Shown here: in pieces, positions 32,293-40,432 of the stretch
Position numbering within the stretch: position 1 is the first letter of the stretch
Layout: every line of letters starts with the position of its first letter
DNA from: Epilithonimonas arachidiradicis
GTDB taxonomy: Bacteria > Bacteroidota > Bacteroidia > Flavobacteriales > Weeksellaceae
Length of the DNA: 64,000 nt
Assembly (NCBI RefSeq): GCF_003610695.1
Contig: NZ_RAQH01000001.1
Span: forward strand, 1 to 64,000
Direction of reading: 5' to 3'
The notes under the pieces: generated by a model
The model's input: the letters and a program-made list of their open reading frames with translations, nothing else
Database searches by the model: none
What the model was told of the DNA's origin: nothing
Translations under genes and position numbers: made by a program

Positions 32293-33711
32293 ATGAAAAA
32301 TCTTTTACTTTCAGCAATTTTATTTTTCGGAATATTATCATTCATTAATGCTCAATCATTAGATAATTCTTTCGGTACAAATGGCACTGTAACCCATAAC
32401 GGCATCGGAAACTATTTTAATGCAACCGAATTGCCCGACGGCAACGTAATCCTAAGCGGAGATTACGAAACTCAGTCTATATCACAAGCCGTTATTACGA
32501 AACTGAAACCGGATGGCAGTGTGGATACATCGTTTGGCACAGGAGGAAAATATGTCATAGATCAATATTCTGATTCTGATTATTACGAAACCTTTTCACC
32601 AGCAATTGTTCAGCCAGACGGAAAACTGGTGGTTCTATACGCTGCAGAATACGATAATGGTATAGATGAGGAAACGGTTTCAATAAAGCTGATTCGTCTC
32701 AATGCCAATGGTACTTTGGACAACAATTTCTCCGGATACAGTGCTCAAAACCTATTAGAGGATGATTATCCTTATGGTATTTTCCGATTGCAGTCTGGCA
32801 AGATTCTAATGTATGGAGAGAATTATATTATGCGCTTCAACGAAAATGGAACTTTGGATACCAGTTATGCTAATAATGGTGTCAGAACGATCTCATTCGA
32901 GATAGGCGAGTTGCAAATAATGGGAACATCACTATATCTACACGATTATTGGGGTAAAAGATTAGTAAAATTAGAGAACGAGACTACAACCAATACCAGT
33001 ATTTACAATCTGCCACAAAACTCGTCATTTTATATTACTAATACTCACGTTTATATTCATGACACTACTAATTCTTTTAGTCAAATCATTAAGCTGGACG
33101 CCAATTTGAATCCTGTCAATAGTTTTGGAGTTAATGGCGTAGCAACCTTCAATACATATGTGGGCAATGAATTAGTTTTCCAGCCACAAGGAAGTATTCT
33201 GGCTCAAAAATATAGCGCAGAATATGATAATAACAATAATATTGTGAGTACCAACAAAGAATTTATGAGAATAAATCCGGATGGTTCTTTGGATTCTACT
33301 TTCGGGAATTCTGGTATTTACAGCATTAATATCCCTGAAAATTCGCCTTATGATTATCACAGTGATGATTACATCCATTCTAATGGGAAGCTATATCATC
33401 TATTCTATAATAAGGATTGGACTATTAACAGTATTTATATCAAAAGAAGCAGTTTGCCAAATGAAATTCTTGCTGTGAGCAATTACGATTCAAAAAAAGC
33501 TGTCAGAATTATTCAGAATCCTGTGGGAGAAAATCTCGAATTATCTGATAAGATCACTAATGCTAAAATATATGATATTAGCGGAAAAGTGACAGGAATC
33601 ACCTTTGATGGAAAACAAATCTCTATTGGCCATCTAAAATCCGGTGTTTACATTATCGATGCAAGATCAGAATCAGGCGACAAAGTCAATCTTAAGTTTA
33701 TCAAAAAATAG
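32293..33711 (+). CDS. Secreted delta-60-repeat protein with T9SS sorting domain
   Basis: This 472-residue protein has a signal peptide (LLSAILFFGILSFINAQ) and repeats of the delta-60 type (SVDTSFGTGGKYVID, TLDTSYANNGVRTI, SLDSTFGNSGIYSI), spaced roughly 50-60 residues apart, forming a beta-propeller-like surface domain. A C-terminal type A sorting signal (NPVGENLELSD, KIYDISGKV, SGVYIIDARS, LKFIKK) marks export by the type IX system. The ligand is unknown. Confidence 0.88.
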   Translation: MKNLLLSAILFFGILSFINAQSLDNSFGTNGTVTHNGIGNYFNATELPDGNVILSGDYETQSISQAVITKLKPDGSVDTSFGTGGKYVIDQYSDSDYYETFSPAIVQPDGKLVVLYAAEYDNGIDEETVSIKLIRLNANGTLDNNFSGYSAQNLLEDDYPYGIFRLQSGKILMYGENYIMRFNENGTLDTSYANNGVRTISFEIGELQIMGTSLYLHDYWGKRLVKLENETTTNTSIYNLPQNSSFYITNTHVYIHDTTNSFSQIIKLDANLNPVNSFGVNGVATFNTYVGNELVFQPQGSILAQKYSAEYDNNNNIVSTNKEFMRINPDGSLDSTFGNSGIYSINIPENSPYDYHSDDYIHSNGKLYHLFYNKDWTINSIYIKRSSLPNEILAVSNYDSKKAVRIIQNPVGENLELSDKITNAKIYDISGKVTGITFDGKQISIGHLKSGVYIIDARSESGDKVNLKFIKK

Positions 33712-33718
33712 CTAAAAA

Positions 33719-33757
33719 AAAATAGAAGCTTCCAGATTTTTGGAAGCTTCTATTTTA
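33719..33757. terminator. Bidirectional terminator
   Basis: A perfect 13-bp stem, ATAGAAGCTTCCA / TGGAAGCTTCTAT (33722-33734, 33741-33753), with A/T tracts on both sides, between convergent genes. Confidence 0.9.
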
Positions 33758-34834
33758 TGTATTATTTCGTTTTCTTTCTTTCCTGACTTTCAGGTCATCT
33801 TCAAAATCATCAATCCTGTAATCGGTTAACGAATTTCCTTTAGTAATTTTTTCTTTAGAATAAAGTTTAAATTCATTCTCCGTTTTCTCCAAAAGATAAT
33901 CATAAGGTCCAACCGAAGAAATTAGTTTAATCAAAACCGGCGAAATTTCCAGGCAGACAAACAGTCCCATAATGAAACTTGCAGCCAAAGCGATGATGGC
34001 TGAATTCTTACCTAACTCATCCAAAGCCTGCAATCTCGCAGCAAATCCATTGAACTTGTCTTCAATACCTTCTGTTGATTTCCTTTCGGTTTCAAGATTA
34101 GAATAAACTTTGGAAATTTCGGTGTCCAGATATTGCAGTCTCGGCTGCATTTGTTTTTGATAATTTTCCAGGTCAGCTCGTTTTTGTTCCTTCAGTTCGG
34201 CTTTTCTTTTAGCATTGGTTCCGTAACCGACTTTTCCGCTGGTTAAGCCAGATTGCTTACCAAGAATTTCTTTTTCTAATTCAACAGAAGCAGAATCATA
34301 AGCTATCTGATAATTTTTAATCTGATTTTGTATTTGTTTCTTTTCCAAATCAAAAGGTCCAGATTGTTGCAGAATTCTACCGCTCATTTCTGCCTGCAAT
34401 TGTTTTTTATTCCTTTGAATAATCGTATTCAGTTGTTTATTAACTTCTTTCTCAAAAATTTTCAATTCCAAAGGTTTTGAAATAATAATGCCGAGAAATG
34501 TTGCTAAAATCAAACGCGGAATAGTCATCAGAATTTGATTCCACCAGGTTCCGGTTTTCTTAATTGAGGAAACAATATAACGGTCAAGATTGAAAATCAT
34601 TAATCCCCAAAGGATTCCAAATCCAACTGATGCCCAAAGGTTATCAAAAACCGTGAACATTGCATATCCTGCAGATAATGTCGCAAAAACTGCTGTGAAC
34701 AAAACAATTCCACCGATTCCGGCAAATTTGTTCCATTCGGAAGGCGATTTTTTCAGCAGATGAATATTCCCTCCGGAACAAATCATCAGAAAATGCTGAA
34801 ACCAATTCATTTTATGTGTGTTAGTATTTTTCAT
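33755..34834 (-). CDS. DUF4407 membrane protein
   Basis: This 359-residue protein opens with MKNTNTHKMNWFQHFLMICSG, then paired membrane segments (IGGIVLFTAVFATLSAGYAM; VGFGILWGLMIFNLDRYIV) and PRLILATFLGIIISKPLELK, hallmarks of DUF4407. A long coiled coil rich in K, E and Q spans about residues 130-260, followed by another membrane segment (IALAASFIMGLFVCLEISPV). Function is not known; the long coiled coil suggests a scaffolding or sensing role at the inner membrane. Confidence 0.88.
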   Translation of the reverse strand: MKNTNTHKMNWFQHFLMICSGGNIHLLKKSPSEWNKFAGIGGIVLFTAVFATLSAGYAMFTVFDNLWASVGFGILWGLMIFNLDRYIVSSIKKTGTWWNQILMTIPRLILATFLGIIISKPLELKIFEKEVNKQLNTIIQRNKKQLQAEMSGRILQQSGPFDLEKKQIQNQIKNYQIAYDSASVELEKEILGKQSGLTSGKVGYGTNAKRKAELKEQKRADLENYQKQMQPRLQYLDTEISKVYSNLETERKSTEGIEDKFNGFAARLQALDELGKNSAIIALAASFIMGLFVCLEISPVLIKLISSVGPYDYLLEKTENEFKLYSKEKITKGNSLTDYRIDDFEDDLKVRKERKRNNT

Positions 34835-34986
34835 TTAATTACAATTCATCATAATTTGTCATTTAAAACGTTAATTTGTTACAAATAGTATTAGGCTTTA
34901 CCTAATAACTAAATTCATACCATTTTATTTCTGCAATTATTAAATTTATAGGCATTATATTTGATAACCGATTTTAAAAATAATTT

Positions 34987-35424
34987 ATGAAAAATCTATT
35001 GTTCTTAGCCGCTATTGCAACAATTTCATTCTCTTGTAAATCAACCATGACACCAGATAATCTCCCAAAACCTCTTCCTGAAAGGCCAAAAGAAAATCCG
35101 GATAATGCAAGTCTGACACAGCAGGAAGCGCAGGAAATGGAAAATTTAAAATCAGAAATTCTCGCAATGGCAAAAAGTGAAAAATGCACCAATTCCGCTG
35201 ATTGGAAATCAGTTGGTCTAGGTGTAAAAGCTTGCGGTGGACCAGTTTCTTATATTGCTTATTCGACAAAAATAGATGAAGCCAAGTTTCTTGAAAAAGT
35301 TAATTTGTATAATCAGAAATCAACAGAATATAATAAAAAATACAACCTGGTGTCAGATTGTATGTTGATATTACCACCCGAAAAAATCGAGTGTGAAAAC
35401 GGAAATCCTGTCTTTAAATATTAG
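34987..35424 (+). CDS. Lipoprotein of unknown function
   Basis: This 145-residue protein has a lipobox (IATISFSCKS) and a short proline-rich linker (PKPLPERPKENPD). The mature domain has four cysteines (KCTNSADWK, VKACGGPVSY, SDCMLILPPEKIEC) that could form disulfides. Its 3' end overlaps the convergent YihY-family gene by 11 bases. I cannot name the family. Confidence 0.75.
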   Translation: MKNLLFLAAIATISFSCKSTMTPDNLPKPLPERPKENPDNASLTQQEAQEMENLKSEILAMAKSEKCTNSADWKSVGLGVKACGGPVSYIAYSTKIDEAKFLEKVNLYNQKSTEYNKKYNLVSDCMLILPPEKIECENGNPVFKY

Positions 35425-36358
35425 AATCCGAATTCTGAGGCGTAATCTTTTGCGCTTCAGAATCTCTGTATAATTTTTCTTTACTCCATTTGGCGTGTTT
35501 GGAAGGAACGATGGTGTGCCCTTTTCTATAGGCATAAATCTTGGTAAACTCTGCTCCGAAAAATATCAATTGACAAGAATAATTAATCCACATCATCAAT
35601 AGGATCACAGTTCCCGCTGCACCGAAAATGGAAGTTGGCTTAGAAACATCGAAGTAGAAACTCATCAGCATTTTTCCAAGATTGAAAAGTAAAGCAGTTA
35701 CTATTGCGCCAATCCACACAGATTTCCATTTGATTTCCACATCGGGCAACACTTTGAACATAAAAGCAAACAAAACTGTTACAATAGCCAATCCCAGAAT
35801 AAAATTACTTGCCTGGATAATCACATAAGTTTCCAATCCGAAATATTGCGTAATCAAATTATTGGCGAGTCCAATTAAGGAAGATAAAAGCATACTTATA
35901 AGAAGAAGAAAGGCAATAATTAGAATCATCCCAAGGGAATTGGCTCTATCCAGAATAAATTTTTGCCAGGCTTTTTTAGGAGCTGCTTCCACATCCCAAA
36001 GATTGTTGAGTGTACTTTGCATCTGGAAAAATAAGCTGGTGGCACCAAAAACCAAAGTCCCGACACCAAGCGCTTTCATCCAGAAATTCTGCTTATCAAC
36101 CATTGCGCTTTTGATAATATCCTGAATGCTTTTGGCGCCGTCATATCCCATTATGCCTTGCAGTTGTCTTCGGATTTCACCATTCACAGCTTCTTCGCCA
36201 AAGAAATGTCCCGCAACCCAAATCACGATAATCATCAAACCAGGCAAAGAAAATATCGCATTATAAGCCATACTGGCGCTATCCTTGGCCGCAGTTGAAG
36301 ACATCCATTCGTTGAAGGTTTGTTTGAGAACTTCCCAAAAAGAGTTAAGTTTTTTCAT
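35414..36358 (-). CDS. YihY/BrkB-family inner-membrane protein
   Basis: This 314-residue protein has about six membrane helices and the YihY/BrkB signature regions: KDSASMAYNAIFSLPGLMII at the N-terminus, LFFQMQSTLNNLWDVEAAPK in the middle and SKPTSIFGAAGTVILLMMWI, then NYSCQLIFFGAEFTK, near the end. The family was once misnamed ribonuclease BN; its role is not settled. It shares 11 bases of its 3' end with the convergent lipoprotein gene. Confidence 0.9.
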   Translation of the reverse strand: MKKLNSFWEVLKQTFNEWMSSTAAKDSASMAYNAIFSLPGLMIIVIWVAGHFFGEEAVNGEIRRQLQGIMGYDGAKSIQDIIKSAMVDKQNFWMKALGVGTLVFGATSLFFQMQSTLNNLWDVEAAPKKAWQKFILDRANSLGMILIIAFLLLISMLLSSLIGLANNLITQYFGLETYVIIQASNFILGLAIVTVLFAFMFKVLPDVEIKWKSVWIGAIVTALLFNLGKMLMSFYFDVSKPTSIFGAAGTVILLMMWINYSCQLIFFGAEFTKIYAYRKGHTIVPSKHAKWSKEKLYRDSEAQKITPQNSDSNI

Positions 36359-36396
36359 TCCTTAATTTTCTTGGGAGATTCAATCTTTGTACCAAC

Positions 36397-36915
36397 TTAG
36401 TCTTCTTTGTACCAGCTGGAGTATTTAACATAATTATTAGCGATTCTGTCAATCTCGCCTGTAATCAGGTTTTGGGAAACGTCTTTCACTTTTTTTGCCG
36501 GGACGCCCGCCCAGATTTCGCCTTCTTTTATAACCGTATTCGCTGTCACAACTGCGCCAGCCGCAACTATCGAATTACTTTCTATGATGCAGTCATCCAT
36601 TACAATGGCGCCCATCCCTATCAGGACATTATCTTTTATGGTACAGCCGTGGACAATTGCATTATGACCAATCGATACATTATTCCCAATCGTGGTCGGA
36701 CTTTTCTGATACGTACAATGTATCATCGCATTGTCCTGAACATTCACTTTATCGCCCATTTTGATGAAATGAACATCGCCTCTCAAAACCGCATTGTACC
36801 AAATACTGCAGTCCTTCCCCATCGTCACATCGCCGATAATCACTGCGGTTTCTGCCACAAAAGTATTCTCTCCGAGCTGAGGCGTCTTGCCTAAAAGTTC
36901 TCTAATAATTGCCAT
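36397..36915 (-). CDS. Gamma-carbonic-anhydrase-family protein
   Basis: This 172-residue left-handed beta-helix protein has hexapeptide repeats and the three metal-ligand histidines in MIHCTY, SIGHNAIVHGC and nearby. It resembles YrdA/PaaY-type proteins. Members bind zinc or iron; activity as carbonic anhydrase or thioesterase varies and cannot be told from the sequence. It is 38 bases from the YihY-family gene on the same strand. Confidence 0.9.
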   Translation of the reverse strand: MAIIRELLGKTPQLGENTFVAETAVIIGDVTMGKDCSIWYNAVLRGDVHFIKMGDKVNVQDNAMIHCTYQKSPTTIGNNVSIGHNAIVHGCTIKDNVLIGMGAIVMDDCIIESNSIVAAGAVVTANTVIKEGEIWAGVPAKKVKDVSQNLITGEIDRIANNYVKYSSWYKED

Positions 36916-36965
36916 ATTTTATAATTGATAATTAATAAATGATAATTGATTTTCTGAGTGGTATT

Positions 36966-37052
36966 TATTCGGGCGCCTTTATCCGTCCTCCACTCCCGCT
37001 TTTTTATTTTTCCAAAGAAAAAATAAAAAGAGCTCCGTTCAGGCCGGGGCGC
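36966..37052 (+). repeat. REP-like intergenic element, family B
   Basis: Conserved arms GGGCGCCTTTATCCGTCCTC and AGCTCCGTTCAGGCCGGGGC surround a hairpin tip (GCTTTTTTATTTTTC-caaa-GAAAAAATAAAAAGAGC). Compare the inverted copy at 40328-40425. Confidence 0.7.
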
Positions 37053-37172
37053 AATTCCAAATTCTGTACAAATTTCGTGTACCAATCGACGGAAATCAGT
37101 CTCATAGAAAAAATCGAAAATCCACAAAGCTTCTCATAATCAAAACTTAACACAACATTGGGATTTGTCAGC

Positions 37173-37203
37173 TTTTTTCTTCCACCAAATTACGATATTT
37201 TTG
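37173..37203 (+). promoter_or_regulatory. Promoter of the Nfu-type gene
   Basis: TTTT (37173-37176), 19 bases, TATTTTTG (37196-37203); the -7 box is perfect and the ATG follows 18 bases later. Confidence 0.55.
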
Positions 37204-37221
37204 TAGTTCAATATACTTAAA

Positions 37222-38100
37222 ATGAGAGAAATCATTATAGAACCTACGGAAAACAAAAAAGTGATGAAGTTCGTTACGGACTACACTTTGATTCCCGGTT
37301 CATTGGAACTGGACAGAGACTCTGACGTTTCCGAAATTCCGTTAGCTCAGGAATTGTTCAACTATCCTTTTGTAAACAGGATTTTCATCACTGCCAACTT
37401 TATTGCGGTAGCGAAAGAAGATACGGTAGAATGGGAACACGTGGCAGAAAGCCTGAAGAACATCATCGAAGACGAATTGCTTGCGAATCCAAGAATCTAT
37501 CTTCAGAAAAGAAAAGAAGCTTACCAAATTTATTCGGAGATGACCCCGAATCCTGCCGTGATGAAATTCATCTCCAGCAAGATGCTTATGGACGGTTTTA
37601 TCGAAGTGAAATCTAAGGAAGAATCCGATGAAGTGCCTTTGGCAAAAGAATTATACGACGCTTTTGATTTTGTGAAGGAAGTGTATGTGAGTGACAATTT
37701 CGTAGCCGTAACCAAGGATGAGCAATTCCAATGGCACGAGATTATGAATCAGGTTCGTTCTTTCATCGCCGAATTTCTACAAACCGGAAAAAAGATTTCT
37801 AATCTGGAACCGCATCAGCACGAGAATCCTGTTCTGAAAATCATCAACAGAGAATATACGGACGATGAGCAAAAAATCAGCGACATCCTGAACGAATATG
37901 TGGCGCCAGCTGTGGAAAATGATGGCGGAAAAATCTCACTGATCGAATACGACGGCGAAAATAAAACCGCAAGAATGCTGCTTCAGGGCGCGTGCAGCGG
38001 CTGTCCGTCTTCTACAGCGACTTTGAAAAACGGCATCCAAAGTATTCTGAAACAATTCGTTCCGGAATTGGTGGAGAATGTGGAAGCAGTAAACGGATAA
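37222..38100 (+). CDS. Nfu-type Fe-S carrier with two N-terminal scaffold domains
   Basis: This 292-residue protein has two tandem Nfu N-terminal domains (about 1-95, VMKFVTDYTLIPGSLEL; and 105-200, VMKFISSKMLMDGFIEVKS) followed by a C-terminal NifU domain with the cluster-binding motif GACSGCPSST (CxxC). The C-domain binds a [4Fe-4S] cluster for transfer to apoproteins. The duplicated N-domain is a Bacteroidota arrangement. It may supply Fe-S clusters to nearby enzymes, but that is a guess. Confidence 0.92.
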   Translation: MREIIIEPTENKKVMKFVTDYTLIPGSLELDRDSDVSEIPLAQELFNYPFVNRIFITANFIAVAKEDTVEWEHVAESLKNIIEDELLANPRIYLQKRKEAYQIYSEMTPNPAVMKFISSKMLMDGFIEVKSKEESDEVPLAKELYDAFDFVKEVYVSDNFVAVTKDEQFQWHEIMNQVRSFIAEFLQTGKKISNLEPHQHENPVLKIINREYTDDEQKISDILNEYVAPAVENDGGKISLIEYDGENKTARMLLQGACSGCPSSTATLKNGIQSILKQFVPELVENVEAVNG

Positions 38101-38102
38101 TA

Positions 38103-38205
38103 TTTAGTTGATAGTTTTCGGTTGTCAGTTGATTGACTTCCGAAAAAGAATAAAATAATTTCAAATTGGAAACCAACAACCAACAACCGACAGTCAATAG
38201 CAAAA
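38103..38205. repeat. Imperfect inverted repeat overlapping the hemH start
   Basis: TTGATAGTTTTCGGTTGTCAG on the left pairs with the reverse of CCAACAACCGACAGTCAAT on the right. The unit belongs to the CAACTATCAACT-type strings seen elsewhere (family C). The first dozen codons of the hemH reading frame lie inside it. Confidence 0.55.
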
Positions 38206-39224
38206 AAGGAATTCTCTTGGTCAACCTCGGCTCACCGAAGTCAACGGATGTCAAAGATGTTAAAGAATATCTCGACGAATTTTTAATGGATGAAAAAGTC
38301 ATCGATTATCGCTGGATTTTCCGAGCATTATTGGTTCAGGGAATCATTCTGAAAACCAGACCTAAGAAATCGGCAGAAGCTTACAAAACGGTGTGGACGG
38401 ATGAAGGTTCGCCTTTGATTGTGATTTCAAAAAAACTGCAGGAAAAACTTCAGGAATTAGTGGATGTTCCGGTTGGTCTGGGAATGCGCTATGCGGAGCC
38501 ATCAATCAAAACCGGCATTCAGGAATTGGTAGACCAAGGTGTTACAAATATTACTTTGTTCCCGCTTTATCCTCAATACGCAATGAGCACGACGGAAACG
38601 GTGATTGACAAAGCCGAGGAAGTTCGACTAAAATTCTTTCCAGACATTAAAATTAATTATGTAGAACCGTTTTACGACCGCGAGATTTACATTGATGCTC
38701 TTGCAGAAAGTATCAAAGAAAAACTGCCTGCGGATTTTGATTTGTTGCAGTTTTCGTATCACGGTGTTCCGGAACGTCATATTTACAAAACCGACCCTAC
38801 GAAAACCTGCAATATGAATACTTGCTGTCAGAAAGAGGATAATCCTTCGCACAAATTCTGTTATAGACACCAATGCTATAAAGTGACGGAGTTAGTTTGT
38901 GAGAAACTGGGCATTCCGAAAGAAAAGGCGTTAGTCACTTTCCAGTCCAGACTCGGAAAAGATAAATGGATGGAACCTTATACCGACGCAACCTTGGAAG
39001 GTCTTGGCAAGAAAGGCATCAAAAAACTGGCAATAGTTTGCCCGGCTTTCGTTTCCGATTGTCTCGAAACCTTGGAAGAAATTTCTGAAGAAGGCAAGGA
39101 AATCTTCCTTCACGGTGGCGGTGAAAGATTCGATTATATCCCGTGTTTGAATGAGGAACAAAGTTGGGTGAATGTGGTGAAAACGCTTTGTGAAGAAAAG
39201 CTGGACGATTTTTATTTTCATTAA
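38166..39224 (+). CDS. hemH: Ferrochelatase
   Basis: This 352-residue protein inserts ferrous iron into protoporphyrin IX at the end of haem synthesis. GILLVNLGSPKSTDVKDVKE near residue 15, QFSYHGVPERH with the catalytic His and VTFQSRLGKDKWMEPYTD are hallmarks. The only in-frame start before the conserved domain is TTG at 38166, and the first 12 residues (METNNQQPTVNS) come from repeat DNA. An insertion holds five cysteines (215, 220, 221, 232, 237; C-x4-CC-x10-C-x4-C), which may bind a metal or Fe-S cluster. Confidence 0.92.
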   Translation: METNNQQPTVNSKKGILLVNLGSPKSTDVKDVKEYLDEFLMDEKVIDYRWIFRALLVQGIILKTRPKKSAEAYKTVWTDEGSPLIVISKKLQEKLQELVDVPVGLGMRYAEPSIKTGIQELVDQGVTNITLFPLYPQYAMSTTETVIDKAEEVRLKFFPDIKINYVEPFYDREIYIDALAESIKEKLPADFDLLQFSYHGVPERHIYKTDPTKTCNMNTCCQKEDNPSHKFCYRHQCYKVTELVCEKLGIPKEKALVTFQSRLGKDKWMEPYTDATLEGLGKKGIKKLAIVCPAFVSDCLETLEEISEEGKEIFLHGGGERFDYIPCLNEEQSWVNVVKTLCEEKLDDFYFH

Positions 39225-39236
39225 TTTCTAAATCCA

Positions 39237-39617
39237 ATGGTTTTCCGATACGCAAGACATACTCAGAATCTGGAGAAGTTGATTGGTTTTTATACTAAAG
39301 TTTTGGACTTTAAAGTTCTTGGAGATTTTAAAGACCATAACGGTTATGATGGTGTTTTTCTTGGCAAGGACAATGAAAACTGGCATTTGGAGTTTACTCA
39401 GGATGGCAATGTTCCTCAATCTCAATCTGATGAAGATGATATTTTAGTTTTTTATCCTGAGACTTTGGAAGAATTCCAGAAGATTGTTGCCAATCTTGAA
39501 TCTCATAAAGTTCCCATTCTGCAACCGAAAAACCCTTACTGGAAAGAAAACGGCATCTGCTTTGAAGATTGTGATCGCCACAAACTCATTATTTCTGACC
39601 TTAGAATCAAAAATTAA
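39237..39617 (+). CDS. VOC-family (glyoxalase-like) protein
   Basis: This 126-residue protein has paired beta-alpha-beta-beta-beta modules. It opens FRYARHTQNLEKLIGFYTKVLDF and later has WHLEFTQDG and KNPYWKENGICFEDCDRHKL, in the pattern of small VOC metalloenzymes of the YycE type. A His and Glu that could bind metal are present. The substrate is unknown. It lies 12 bases after hemH and five bases before the DinB-like gene. Confidence 0.88.
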   Translation: MVFRYARHTQNLEKLIGFYTKVLDFKVLGDFKDHNGYDGVFLGKDNENWHLEFTQDGNVPQSQSDEDDILVFYPETLEEFQKIVANLESHKVPILQPKNPYWKENGICFEDCDRHKLIISDLRIKN

Positions 39618-39622
39618 AACCG

Positions 39623-40069
39623 ATGTTGTCTGAAACCTTAAACTCATTGTTTGAAAGAGATCTCAATAAAGTCATTGAAGAGCTTAATCTCTATCAATCG
39701 GAATCTAATATTTGGAAAGTTGAAGGAAATATTTCTAATTCTGCAGGAAATCTTGCTTTGCATCTTATTGGCAATCTCAAAACTTACATTGGAAAAGAAA
39801 TTGGAAACTTTGATTATGTGCGAAACAGGGATTTGGAATTTGCGGATAAGAATGTTCCGAGAGCAAAAATCGTTGCTGATTTGAATGATACGGTTGTGAT
39901 AATTAAAAATTCTTTGAAATCTGTATCTGATGAGGAGTTGAAAAAAGATTATCCGCTTTTGGTTTTAGGTGAAAAAACCTCAACAGAATATTTTCTGGTT
40001 CATCTTGCCACACATCTCAATTATCATCTCGGGCAAATCAATTACCACAGACGACTGGTAGAAAAGTAA
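39623..40069 (+). CDS. DinB-superfamily protein (DUF1572)
   Basis: This 148-residue protein has the four-helix DinB fold with a possible metal triad: His in NLALHLIGNL (about residue 51) and the pair in LATHLNYHLGQINYH (about 133-140). It is a DUF1572-type member. DinB proteins often act as metal-dependent thiol-related enzymes, such as bacillithiol transferases, in Firmicutes; the role in Bacteroidota is unknown. Confidence 0.85.
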   Translation: MLSETLNSLFERDLNKVIEELNLYQSESNIWKVEGNISNSAGNLALHLIGNLKTYIGKEIGNFDYVRNRDLEFADKNVPRAKIVADLNDTVVIIKNSLKSVSDEELKKDYPLLVLGEKTSTEYFLVHLATHLNYHLGQINYHRRLVEK

Positions 40070-40243
40070 TCGAATTTATTTCTATGTGTTATTTAATTTG
40101 ATTATTTTTTATTCAAATTATGTAGAGTTCCATTTTCCATTTCAAAGTACTTTCACCATTAGGATAAGTCAGCATCAGCCAAAACATCAACACACCTATG
40201 TTGAGTCTTGACAAAAGATTTTCATTATTACCGATATTTCTCT

Positions 40244-40286
40244 AAAATTAAAAAGCGTTCCATGATGAAACGCTTTTTTAATTTTG
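40244..40286. terminator. Bidirectional terminator
   Basis: AAAAGCGTTCC... and ...GAAACGCTTTTT (40249-40260, 40267-40278) form a long stem with AT tracts on both sides. Confidence 0.75.
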
Positions 40287-40327
40287 ATTTTGACGAAAAT
40301 TTGTTTTGTTGACAAATTGTTCTATTT

Positions 40328-40425
40328 TGCGAAGCGCGTCCCGGCCTGAGCGGAGCTCTTTTTGTCTTGTCTCCTGAGACGAGACAAAAAAGCGGGAGCG
40401 GAGGACGGATAAAGACGCCCAAATT
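40328..40425 (-). repeat. REP-like intergenic element, family B
   Basis: GCGTCCCGGCCTGAGCGGAG on the left and GGAGCGGAGGACGGATAAAG on the right surround a long hairpin tip TGTCTTGTCTC-ctga-GACGAGACA. The tip differs from the copy at 36966-37052 but the arms match it. Confidence 0.75.
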
Positions 40426-40432
40426 ACTTCAT

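Larger units (their letters stand above)
36916..37221. other. Divergent gap with REP-like element and nfu promoter
   Basis: No gene is seen in these 306 bases. It begins with an AT-rich ATAATTGATAATTAATAAATG string, holds a family B element at 36966-37052, and ends with the promoter of the 37222 gene. Confidence 0.6.
40070..40432. other. Convergent gap: terminator, REP-like element and possible gene relic
   Basis: No intact gene is seen in these 363 bases. On the minus strand around 40130-40215 there is a short open stretch with a TYPNGES-type segment, reminiscent of MORN/YwqK-like repeats, and it may be a decayed fragment. A bidirectional terminator (40244-40286) and a family B element (40328-40425) fill the rest. 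Confidence 0.5.

Noticed and set aside
33719-33757. AAGCTTCC hairpins at 32151 and 33719 considered as a mobile repeat pair
   Set aside because: Each sits at the end of a gene with U-tracts and is better explained as an independent terminator.
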